Source of the DNA: Solea solea
Taxonomy: Eukaryota; Chordata; Actinopteri; Pleuronectiformes; Soleidae
Length of the DNA stretch: 64,000 bases
Assembly: GCF_958295425.1 (NCBI RefSeq)
Contig: NC_081136.1
Location: forward strand, 2,939,811-3,003,810
Direction: 5' to 3'
Shown: positions 36,095 through 49,000 of the stretch, piece after piece
How positions within the stretch are numbered: the stretch's first letter is position 1
Layout of the letters: every line of letters begins with the position of its first letter
The notes under the pieces: generated by a model
What the model was told of the DNA's origin: nothing
The model's input: the letters and a program-made list of their open reading frames with translations, nothing else
Databases searched by the model: none
Position numbers and translations under genes: made by a program

Positions 36095-37632
36095 ATATAT
36101 GCCAGATTACGCCTGTTGTATCTTAAAACTGTTTTTGTTCACTGTTAAAGGACCTTTTCCAAAATCAGTGATTTTAACACCATGGAACACAGGAGTTGTT
36201 GATCCACTGCTGCCTCCATTAATAAGTTAATAAGTCATTTTGTGACTTCAGTGTTAAAAATCTTTTGTTCAAATTAATAAGTGACCCAAACTTAACTAAA
36301 TGAGGCCACAGCAGCTCCTGTGTTGCTTGGTGTGGGAGTGTGAGCTGTTTAAAATCATCATATTTTTTAGGAGGAATAAGCAACATGAAGCATCGACCGT
36401 CTTCTAAAGATGGTGTGGACTTAATGCTTAAAGTATAGCTGCCTGTCTTATGCTGGTTCTTCAGGCACAGGGGGCGCTCACGACACTTCAAATAACCCAA
36501 ACTCTCCTTTCAAATACTAGTTTTACCATCTGGGTGAAATATATTCAGCACAGTGGACGCTAACAATGATTTAACCCAATTTAATGACTCACTCCCTGTT
36601 CAGGTTGAGTCATGTGTTCATTTTCATGCAGCGATCAGAAGAATAAGAGGTTTTTCCAAGCACCTGGTGATCCATTTTTCCAGAGAACCACACATTTGCC
36701 ACTGTGATACGAACACACGACGAGCACAAACGGTGGATTATCCTGCATAAGAGCATGTTTTAACATCTACGGGCCTCGCGGTTCTTCAATGTTTACACCC
36801 GACGTACATTTTTAATCCATAATTCAAGACAGATTTACAGTTTCCCGTCTCTGAAGTGCAGATGATCCTGACAAACGGCTTTGGTTTTACACTGCCACAC
36901 GTTGAATGGGGGAACATGAAATTTCCCTTTGTTTTCCAAACACTCGCACACTTTATTTCCCAGAGATACGCTATGAGCAAAGCTTAAAGGGCAATTCCAT
37001 GAAAGTGACGACGCACACGTGCCTTCCGCAAAAAAAAAAACCTCAGTTAACAAAAAAAGAAGAAAAAAAAAGCACAAAATGCAAGACTTGTTACATTGCC
37101 AGCAACTGACCAAAACTGACTTCTTTTTTTCTTTTTCGTTTTGATTTATCTGATTATTTTAGCTTCTCTCTGCTTTCATCTGTCGGACTGGTCGTAGGTC
37201 ATGATGATGATGATGATAATAATAAAGATGATGATAATCAGGGAGGGGCTGTTGATTCTGTCCTGTTGTTATTATTTATTTATTTATCTATGTGCGGTTC
37301 ATCGCAGGTATCGCACGATACCACTTTCTTGTGTCTGATACCGATACCGATATCACAAACTCGAGTATCTACCGATATCAGTCTGATTCATGTCAAAGAC
37401 ATAATTCTCCAGCTGTGTCACAAATAATATTGTTGTAATAAACGGCAATTTTTGGATTGTGTCGGATTTTACATTTTTATCTGCCCAATATACCGATACT
37501 GACCGATACTGATTCCCATCCCTAGTTCATCATTAGATTTGACTTTTTTACCAAAATATCTGCTTTGTTGTGATTAGACCATGTGACCAAGAACTCTATG
37601 GATTATTCTGAAAAACTCAACACTGGTTAAAT

Positions 37633-37663
<31 letters not shown>

Positions 37664-38620
37664 TAACCCTTATTTCTAAAGGAACTGGTTAAGTTAAGGA
37701 CAAAAATTTGAATTAAGGCAAAGAAGAAATGCTGCACAATCCAAAAGACAGGGGAAAAAACACTGCAGGTACATGTACACCAGCAGGGGGCAGCACATAC
37801 CTTCTTTGTTCATGTATAAAAACATGAAAACATTTTCCCCGCAGAGAAAAAAGTGTCCTCTCCTCTTCACCTTCACACTAACGTTCTGTTTCACTGGAAA
37901 ACAACATAAAACATTTCATACCTGAACCATCACATGGACGTTACTCAGAGCTTTGGTTGTTGGCTGGATGAATGGATGAAACAGATCTTTTTAATCCACA
38001 GCAGCTGCAACGATGGAGAGAATGAGAATCAATTGTTGCCATCGGTGATTCGTCAGGATTGATCCTCTGTTCTCTGACACACACATTTTTGTCCCCCATG
38101 AGGTCTAAATGTCCTCACAGGTTTTTATTATTTTTTTTTTTTTGACCTCACAAAAATATAAATACACAAGTGCAGACACACACACGCAATGAGATCGCAG
38201 ACACCGATTACTGCCAAAGGGATCAGCGTCACAAAGTGATAATAAGTCATAATAACACAGTAATAATGTCTATAATTAACAGGGAAATATGTGACATGTG
38301 TCTGTAAATAATTAGCAGTTAACTAATAAGTAATGATAACAGGTAACAAGTAATTATGAGTCTGCTCATTGTCTTGAAGTAATAGTAACATGTGAGTCAC
38401 AAATGAGAAGTAATAAAGTCTATAAATGATAGGAAATTTTATGTTTGTTGTAATAACTGTGTAATTAATATGTAATAATGTCTATAAGTTAGGTAACGTG
38501 AGGAGTAAACAACAACAATATGATGTTAAACTGCTGCGAAGCGAGGAGAGTAAAGGTTTACAATATACACAGTGTTTGTCTTTTTTCTTTGGGGCGAGAG
38601 ACAACTGAGAGAATGTGCTC

Positions 38621-38662
<42 letters not shown>

Positions 38663-38913
38663 AGGGAGGGAGGAGGAGGAGGAGGAGGGAAAACACTGTG
38701 TCACATCATCCACAGTCTCTGTGTGTGAGAGACAGAGAAGGACAGAGGACTGATCTGGACGTTTGAGGATGTTCGTCCACACAGCCGGAGTGTCATCCAG
38801 GAGACGACGATAGGATTACAAACAAACAAACAAACTAACAAAAATAAACAAACACAGAGAGAGAGAGAGAGAGCAGAGGAGATCAGAGCCCACGGGGAAG
38901 GAGAAGAGAGAGA

Positions 38914-38946
<33 letters not shown>

Positions 38947-39151
38947 GTTTCACAGAGGAAACAACAGAAGCACGTTTATGTTTCTGCTCTGGAGCCTGAA
39001 ACATCACAGCTGAGGGCTTTTTCTCCTCCTGCTCCTCTGGTCTGCTCACAGACAAACATCTGCACCATCATCACCATCATCACCACCATCACCACCATCA
39101 TCATCACCATCATCACTGCTGCTGCTGCTGCTGAGGCTTCAGTCTCAGACC
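36095..39151. other. klhl42-nrip2 intergenic region and nrip2 5' flank
   Basis: No gene was recognised. Simple repeats include (ATG/ATA)n near 37,201-37,232, (ATA)n near 37,627-37,660, a (GA)n run at 38,630-38,660, (CAG)n at 38,914-38,946 and CAT/CAC then CTG triplets at 39,060-39,133. GA-rich sequence and triplets just before 39,152 probably form the nrip2 5'UTR. An in-frame TGA at 39,011 supports the chosen nrip2 start codon. Confidence 0.5.
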
Positions 39152-41452
39152 ATGAGCGAGGCGAAAAAAGGCGAGCTGGCCATGCGGGACAAAGCCATCC
39201 TGCACCAGCAGAGACGCCTGAAGCAGGCCACGCAGTTCACGCACAAGGACTCGGCTGACCTGCTGCCCCTGGACGGGCTCAAGAGACTGGGCACGTCCAA
39301 AGACCTGGTGAGTGAGTGAGCGAGTGAGTGAACGAGTGAGTGACTTTAGAGAATCTGCTGCGTGAGGCTGTCAGGTCGTAGTAGAAGGTGGTTTAGTGAT
39401 ATTTTTGACCCTTAGAACACAGAGTATTTAGGCTACTTTTTCCCCCCATCACAGAACATAATGTGTAATATAGAATGTCTTATATAGATATATATGTTTT
39501 TTAAATTTTCACCAACTATATAAACACATCTGAGCTAAAAAGTACTCAAAATCTTTCAAAAAAAATTCAAATTAGAGTGAATTTGTGAAATTTTCTGAAA
39601 ACTTCGCAGTTCAAAGCTCATTTTTATTTAGTCTATTTTTCTGTGACTTATGCACAATGATCGTAGATCGCAAAGTTACGATTGAAAAACAAGTCGTAAC
39701 TTTGACTCGGCGACACAAAAGAAGACCTAATAAGTCACACGCCCCCAGGATCGTCCATATAAGGAGCTGTGTATGAATCCCCACGGCAACTGTGAGCACT
39801 AAGGGTTAAAGTGAGTCGACTCACTGCTGCGCCCGTTTGACCTAAAATACGTCTCGGTAGGGGACAAATCTGCGAGTGACACAAACTTCAGAGTCTCCTT
39901 AAAAGATGCTACACAAGGTCATGTTTCCGACACGGCTTAAACTTTTCTCTCCACCCACATGTGATGCTGCTCGCTGTCGCTAAATACACCAGACTGTTAA
40001 ATACTGACATTTTAGACATTTCCCTGGTCATTGTTAGAGATGAACCCACGTTTTTAAAGATTGTTATGTCTTTTCAACTGAGCTGCAGTTCGGCATTGTT
40101 CGGCTCCATTCTCGTGTCGGACGTCACTTCCTGTCACGGCGCTCTGACCAAGGTGCTATGCTAGCGGAAACGCAACTTAACCATTGATGAATGACGTCGA
40201 TAAAGTGCTGGAAAAATTACAAACGCTGCAGGATAAAACTGCGACTAACGAGTCCATTCTTGACGAATCAATTTGTGCCTCAGCTGAAATTATATTTTTG
40301 AAGGTTTCTTTGAAAAAAAATAACTATAAAATAAAATAAAATTTTAGACTCACAGATATTCAGTTACTCAAAATCTAATAAAGTCTAAATATGAAGCAAT
40401 TTCACTGCCAGTCTGGAGAAAAAAAAACCCTTGTTTTCTTTGAGCACTAACGCAGCGACCAACTGTGCCGTAATATTCCGCGCTGCTTCCATTCAAACCG
40501 ACTTCTTTTTGCACAAATACTCCCCTGATGGGATGACAGGCAGTCCTGTAAGTAAAACAGGACGTGTCCAGCCTCTTTACCTCCCTTGACAACAGAACAC
40601 CGTGAGAGAGTGAGGGCAGGAACTCCCTGTAATAATCTGAAGAATTAATGACTTCACTACTCACTTTGATGGCAGCTTCCCCAGCCTCCCCGGGCGTTTT
40701 CCAAGAACCCCGGCCGCTCTCTGGCACAGAGACGCGGCGTTCATCACTGCCAGGTTTTTAATTCCAACATTTGCTGCTAGAAGAAGAAGAAGAAGAAGAA
40801 GAAGAAGAAACATTTCACCCCCTGCGTTTTCTTTCTCTTTGACTGACAAAACATTTCATCTCATCTAATGATAGACGTGTTATTTTCCATCGCTTGCTTC
40901 AACGGTAACGTGTCATTTAACACGGCGAGTGTTACCGTTAATAACACGGCAAACAGACCGTGGACTATTTAAGGTGTAAACACTGTTTTTCTCTGTTATT
41001 CTTTTGACTTATTTACGACAGCGTCATTCCACCGCTTCTGTAGACTGACTATAGATCCTCAACAAACAGGATCTCACATCTAAAAAGGAGGCAAGAGAAG
41101 CTAAAATATGTCGTTTGGGTTAAAAAATGTGTCATTTATGTCAAACAACCCTCATAAAAATGCCAAGAAGTGGGCTGAGAGTCTGATATAATGATATAAA
41201 CCTTCAGGTTAAAGTGTAAATAAACCTCTTAACCACTTATTTAAGGTAAAACAGCATGTATGTGTGACTAGGTAATGTAGTAAATTGTCCCCAGAAAGAT
41301 AGGGTTTTTTGTCTTTGGACCTCACACACACACACACACACAGCTATAGGCTACAGTCTCGTCTTCCTCCCTCTTGAATTCTGGTCAGTGGAGCTGCGTT
41401 ACATAACAGTGAGATTGTTTGGCTTCTCTTTAGCCTGAGGTCCTCTCACTAT

Positions 41453-41484
<32 letters not shown>

Positions 41485-44400
41485 GCAGCATTACTCTGTC
41501 CATGTTAAATTCTAGAGTGAGTGACGCAGTGAACATGAAAAGAGCAAAAAAAAAAAATCCACACAAAAGTGATGGAGGGGAAGTGAAGAGACGGTGGGAG
41601 ACGTGGGTCAGGGAGGAAGCGAGGGTTTGTTATATAACGCTGATGCAGAGCGTTCAGTAGCCACAGTCCAGTACATCCACTTTAAAATCACAGCTCACGT
41701 GGGTTTTCAGTCCAGTTTTCCTCCCACAGTCCAAAAACTGGACACTCTACCACACTCCGCCTTTCGCCCTACGTCAGCTGGGATTGCTCTCAGTGGTTTT
41801 AGCCATGGTGTCACGCGGTGGTGCAGTGGAGGTCACGTTAACACTTAATTTAATTAATAAATAGCCTGTTGAAGAAGCCGTACTTCAGACATAAGAAGTA
41901 CCTAAACTCAACTTTTTTGTCTGAAGTGCACTCAAACGTGATTGGTCAAAGTGGAAACTGAAACCAGAACATTCCTAATCCCGTAATCTCGACCCTCACC
42001 TCACAGATTCTGCATATTCACATGCTTGAATTTGCACGAGCAGCTGGTGCACACTGTGTCTAATCCTGGAGCAGGTTTTTATTCCCTTTCTCCTCCCGAT
42101 TGCAGCTCACTTGTTTATTTTCTCCCGGAGGCAAAGTAGCTCTTCAAAGTCGAGAGCAAACAGGACGACGTGACGTGACAGTCGGTCCTCTCGGGACGCT
42201 TTTTACCTCCGCCTCCTGCGTCCAAAACAAACCGGCGGTAAATCGGTTTGGATGCAGATGCTTTATTTATAAAGCGAGGTGAGAGCGTGAACCATGTCTC
42301 TCTCTGTCATCTGGAGACGTGGACGGGTGGAAACCTGTCCTCAGCTGCAGCGAGAGAAGACGGGGAGGCTAAAAATACCCAACAAACACAAGCACGAGAA
42401 ACTCCCGACAACAGAGGAGGAGGAACAGAAGAAAGAGGAGGCTAGAGAAGCTAAAATATGTCGTTTTGGTTCAAAAATTTGTAATTTATGTCGATTTATT
42501 GGAAATAAACAAAGAAAACCCTCTTCTTCTGAAGCTAACTGTGCCCCAATCCCTGATTTAAAAATGCCAAGAAGTGGGCTGAGAGGTGAGGGCCAAATTG
42601 AGTTCCACCGAATTTCCCGAAACCTGGTGGGAAAATGTTACAGACCAGGACGAACAAAAAAGTAGACTGTAACCATGGCCTCAACTCAACAGGAAGTACC
42701 AGATTTGATTAATTGTCTACGATTCGTTCAAGGTTTTTTCCTTGAGTGGACAATAAGAGATAAAGTGCACATTTACAGCATAATAAAAACCTGCTCCACT
42801 GACAAAGTCGTCATCCTTTGCACATAATTTAAAGATAATTTGAAATATTTGATGTTTAACAGACCAAACTGAACCATTCAGAAAAAATTAGCATGAAGCA
42901 TTGATTTGGGGGGATTTTTTAGATTAAATCAATTGACTAGAAATCAGTTTTTATAATCCAGCTGTATTCATTAGCACATATCAATGTAATTATCACAGTG
43001 AGCGCTGGAAAAATGAATCATTTATTAACAATCAACTCATTATCCCAGGATCAAATCAACAGATTCGCCATCAGCTCTGTTTGATAAACCACGTCGACCA
43101 AATTAGACGAGTTTTACGGCAATTATAAATGATGGGGAAGAGAAGAAAGAGGGAAAGAAATGGACAGAGATGTAAAAGAGGAGTGGAAGTGACAGGCGGC
43201 TGTAGATGTGAAGCTGCCGGAGCTTCCTGGTGGGAGCGACGGGAAGTCAGCCGCCAGCAGCCTCGTTTCAGGGTAGAAGAGAGAGAGAGCGAGAGGACAT
43301 ACGGAGGTCACGTGACCGGCTCAACCACAGAGCAGAGTCGGTCACAGTCACATAATTAGTCCATGTGGCAATTAACCTCGAATCTGAGTCACAGAGGGAA
43401 AAGAGGCAGAGGAGAGCAAGAGGACAAGGAGTGCTGGCAGCTTTAAAGCTGTAATAGGCGACTTTTTTGTCATCATAAAAATGAAAAGTGAAAATTGATT
43501 TAACGCGTAAAATTGTGCGACATTTCTTGGTGAAGTTGTTGAAGCTGAATATTCATCACCTCGCCAAAGTAAATGGCAGCTTCCGCAGAGCTGACCTGTC
43601 TCCTGATATAAATGGCGTGTCGTAAGTGGGAATTTCCGAGTAAACTCGTCAACCCCGACATGGGATTACATGGGATTGCAAGATGGCCTCCAGCATACAA
43701 ACACTGCTACTTTTCACAGTAAATCAGTCGTACACATTTACCGTTTACCATTCATTTTTTTTACAGATGTTAGCATAGCCATTAGCCTAGCTGTCAGCCA
43801 CTGTAGCGAGCTTAGCTTTTTTTTTATTAACAACTGCGACCAATCAATCACACACTCTGCCAGAGACGACTGAGAGACGAGATTAACAAACACTTCCGTT
43901 TACAGATTATCTGACTAGCTAATCCAGAAACTGTGAGTTCAAAACACTATGTCTGAAGTTATATGAGACAACATGGGAAAAAACTCACAATCAGCTCCTA
44001 CTGAGATAAATTTAACAATAAAACGATAATGGCATCAGTGGGAATAATAATAATAATAATAGTAGTAATGGATTTGGCATTAAATCAATACCATTATTCT
44101 CTGCTCTCTTTCACATATCAGTATCGTACAGTCTAATGTGCAATCAGGAGCAACAAATGTTCAAAATGATATCATCCAAAAATCAGCGCACACTGTGAAA
44201 ACAGATTACACCTCATTGGTGCCAATTCTACCTCAGCTGCTTCAACAATGACATAGACAAAAAAAAACAAAAAAAAAACATTACCTGCCAATTTGAATTG
44301 AAGCAGAGCAGCCTGGACGCGTCGTGCCTAACAGATAAAGTCTTTACGGGGACACCTGTCTTTCTATCAGTCACCTGCTGTCTCCATTAGATTCAGTAAA

Positions 44401-45950
44401 AAAATAAATGCTGACTCACTCTGACATTCACTTAGCGCCATCACAGAAACGAGTCAGCGGAATGAGGTGAGAAACGAGCTGGAACCTCCAGATCTGTCAC
44501 CAGGGAGGACACTTGTCTTTGCACACACTTTAACTTGACATTAAGTTCACTCTATAATTGGATTTTCAGAGACTAAGACAGAATAGAAGTTCTGTAAAAC
44601 TGCTCACTCACCTGCACCAAAGTCCATAGAGAAAAAAACAGTGTTTTTAGCTCATGGGAATGCGGGACCTGCTGGTCTACTGCTGCCTCCTGTGGTCAGT
44701 TAGTGCCACTGCGGTAAATCTGAAAGAATTTCAAACAGCAAATTAACAAAATAGCACATTTGAATTTACTGTGGGACGAAGCAGTGCATCCACAAACTAA
44801 ACTAGACTGAAATAAAGTATAGGTTATACGTATACGAGTATACCATTAAGTGAGTATAGACAAGAAAAGGAAGACTCATTCAGCTTTTTTGCTTGTTTTA
44901 GGCACAGTTTCCTTAAATGTTGGCCAGTGTTGTCTAGTTTTCAGCAAAAACAAGAAGCAGGGAAAACCTTTAAACTGTAGGGGGAGCTGTGTAGAGAAAA
45001 CAGTGAAGCTAGTTTTAAGAATTCTAGACAAGCAAAATTAGCAGATTTATTTCTTAAAACAAGAACATTTTTAATCAATTTAAGAATATTTGGCGTACTT
45101 CTTGTAGAGCTGCATTTTGACTATCGCTCTTATCTTAGGAGTTCGGGTGAGGGTTGAGGAAAATTTAACGAATTGAGGAAAGAAGAAAAATACGAATTCT
45201 GTTGAGATAAGGGAAGAAAAGCACAAAAAGAAACACAAATGAAAGGGGAGAGAGCAGAGGACGGGGAGAAAATTGAGAAATGAAAAGTAATGGAAGAGAA
45301 CGGCGCGAGGGGAAAATGAGAAAAGCCATGAAGAATAAAAAGGAGAGAATTGGGTAAAGCGCTAGAGGAGCGATAAAGAGGCAGACGGACGAGGGCATGA
45401 GGGGAAACGAGAGAGGGGGCGAACCCGGAGAGAAAAATGAAGGCAAAAGAAGAAAGAGAATGGGCCAAACTGAGAGACGATGGACGTGAAGAGGAGAAGA
45501 GGCCATCATTAGCGTCTGTTTATAACTCAGCTGCTCTGCCACAGCTGGAGCTCAGAGATGAACAAATGGGCTACATCGAACTCGGTGACATGGGTGGTGA
45601 TTACGAGCGTCGAGTGCTGTTGCTTTGTAGCTCGGCACAGAAGACGTTAGTGGACTGACCGAGAAAAAAACAACCAAAATCCTCCCCTGCCCCCCCACCA
45701 CCACTGAAGAGAATGTCTTTGAGCGAAATGACAGCCAGAAATGACAACGTGTGGAGGTGTTAGATGTGTGTGACTAGAGGTGACGCTAAAACACAATGAC
45801 AGATAACGCAGAGCGAGGCCACAGATGCTCAGACATGGTCAAGCATGACATTATATTATTACAGCCACAGTAAGGTCACACAGCACTCAGTCTCTTATGC
45901 ACTTTGTTTTTTTTTTAGCTTCTTCTTCCATAAGACCTTGTGTATTTTGA

Positions 45951-46045
<95 letters not shown>

Positions 46046-49000
46046 TATACATATATATACATATATATATTTTCCCCCCGCGAGCAGAATCTAACATTGT
46101 TATGTGCAGGTTAAATAGAGCAGAACATTATATCATGAGCAGTAATGTCATTATATCACACACACACACACTTTATTGATGCTGCTTAGCTGCTTAGATA
46201 ATCAACAGGGACAACAGAGTTAATGTTAATACTGTGCCGTGCCAGTGTTTCCCAGTAGAGACAGTTTGCTAGCAAGCTAATGCTATTTACCTAGCGTGGC
46301 AACCGAGAGACGCAAGGTAGAAGAAAAACACAACGTCGTAAAAATAGTGATAACTAGCATCTGCTGTTACGGCAAAGTCTTCTGAATTGTCTGAAACTTT
46401 CAGTCACCAGCGGGGGTAATGTTAGCATTAGGCTAGGGAAGTTTTTTTTCTGCTGACTCATTGTCTTCGAAAGTGGCCAAACACTCTCTAACTGTGATAC
46501 ATTAGCATGCAGTGCTAACAAAGTGCTAAGGCCACACTACACTGTCAGTTATGTTGTGTTATATTCAGAAAGAAGCTATTGGCTGTCGTAAAAGTTGCAA
46601 AATGACACTTAATGACCTAATTTCCTATGTGTATGGTAGTTGTAATGGACGCTGTAGAGGAGCGGAATAGACAAAAAGTGAGTAACAATACACCATAAAT
46701 ATGTTTAGAACTACAAATTAATTTCTTTTGTCAATTATTGTTGGTTTTTTTTTAATGTCACAAACTCCTCCGGCAGAGCTTTTTTAAAATGAACCTTATA
46801 TATTTATTTATTATATTTCAGTGCTGTGATTTATATTAGACAAAGAAATGGGGAGGGGCCAAACGATGTGCTTTCACATCGCTAGATTGTTGATTACATG
46901 CTAAATTTAGGGACAAAGTCGCCAAGTTGACAACAAGGGTTCCGTTCGTAGATTTTGGCAAAATGGCTGCCATTATACAAACATAGTACTGTTTAATTTA
47001 AACTGTAGACATGTTGCTACTGTGTTTCTGTGCGAAAATGTGTTGTTATTGACTGGTATTGCTAACAAAGGCTACGCTCAAGATAGGTTTGCTTTTCTGA
47101 CTTTGCAACTGGAACACGGTGAACAAAGCAGCATATTACACTGAAAACACATTTAAACATCCACCTCCTCTCAAATCAAACAAAGAGTGTTGTTATAAAG
47201 GCTTGTATTTCACTCCAATGCATATTTGATAGCATATTTTAAAACAATCAGTTCTCCTTTCATGATATTTCCATGTTTGTTCATGTTTGAACATTTCTTC
47301 ACAGAGGATTTTAGCTTTGGCGAAACCCTGAAAGGAAGGCAAAGGGCTTTATGTTTTATTCATGCGGTGACTGTGGTGGTGTTGGGTGACCTGCTCTTTT
47401 TCCAAGTGTTCTGTCTGAACGCAGACTCTGTAATGGTGGAGCAGCAATGTGATTATGGAGGAACAGGCAGCTTAAATACAATTTACGTCTCCTACGGCCC
47501 GCAGAGAACAGTCAGTCAGTGGCCACATGTCGTTTTAAAACAACAGCAACGCATTAGCATTACATATATGCTGCACAACATTGTATTACGTGACGCCGTA
47601 GTTCCCCAATTAAGCTTTCACAACATGATAGTGTGATCTTAATTTCAGCTAGTTGGGCAAGCATTTTTTTGTTTTCCTTTCTGTGTCATTTGTCATGACA
47701 GGAGCATTTTAAGGCCCCGAAGAAATAAAATCCCAACATCAAACCCAATCGACCCAATCTATGCTCGTTTATCAGTCCGTCTCGCTTTTTTTCTTTTTTT
47801 ACGTTCTCTTTTGCCTCCCTAAGGCGTAAGTGCACTTCATAGATTGAGATTTTCTCTTCTTCTGCAGAGAGCGAGTAGCATGGGGCCTCTTTGATGGGTT
47901 GTTGTTGCAGTTTCCTGTATATGCAGCTGATCATAACATGCGACACAACCCTCACAGGATTGTTATTGCTGTGGAATAACAAAATTCTCGCCTGCCCAGC
48001 ACATTTTGAATTTGTGCATAAAAACACCTGAATAAATAAGTAAATAAATAAAAAGTTTTTAAGCTCAAGGGAGGTGGAAAGGTTCTTGCACCCTAAAAGG
48101 AACTGATTATCTTGGCAAACTAACTCCCAACATTCACCAAATCTTTGAATATCTGGTTAAAATCTGGAAGCCTCGTGAGTGGAAAAAAAAACCACTTGAG
48201 TTTTAGGAGTCTGAAAGCTGCTCTTTTAGTAAAGGGCAGTGTCTGAAATGTTAATAATAAAGATAAAGGTGCCAGACTGTGAAGCTGCAGCCTGTGAAGT
48301 GTGCTAATGCAGTATTCAAGGTGAGAATCATGAGAGGCATTAGTTTGTGTCACTAAAAAATCACTAATAGTTCTTCAACAACACAGTAAGTACCTCAGCC
48401 CTACATTAACTCTTGTCAAACAGTTTTTAATCTAAAAGGTACGCGTTGTACCTCAAACATCAGCGACTTCTAGTGTTGCGCTTGCACATATTGATATGAT
48501 GTACAGTGAAAATGCTACCACAGCTAATCTGTGTCCTTAGAAACGTCTTGGATGTACAGATTATCTGGAGGACAAACAGTTAATCTGACATGTTCCAATA
48601 ACACAGTGACCTACATTTATTTTTTTCTCTCTCGATTAGATGTAACTCGTAGCTCAATACAGCCACCTGTGTCATCATATAGAAAATGTATACAACGATG
48701 GCGAGCAGATGCTGCCTGTACTTCGACACGTATTGAATTCACTCGCACCATTTCACACCAATTATCACCTCACAAATCTGTGCAGTGGCAACAACATAGG
48801 AATCGCTTTATCAATCCACCAATACCTTTCTGCCAAAGAGCTTTAATTTTTTTTTTCTGATAGCGGGATCACAAAAAATACCCAAAATAATTTTCACAAA
48901 ACTTTGAGGAGGTCCTGGACATGGGCCAAAGAAAAGGCCATACAACTTTGATGCAAATCAAGGATTTCTATCTTTTCTGTCTCTTTCTTAATGGCAAAAC

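Noticed and set aside
45130..45542. 112- and 125-codon minus-strand open frames
   Set aside because: They are caused by the purine-rich tract (pyrimidine-rich on the minus strand) and show Ser/Phe/Leu-rich low complexity.
47226..47636. 136-codon open frame in nrip2 intron 1
   Set aside because: Codon pattern and composition look random, with no known motif and no splice context.
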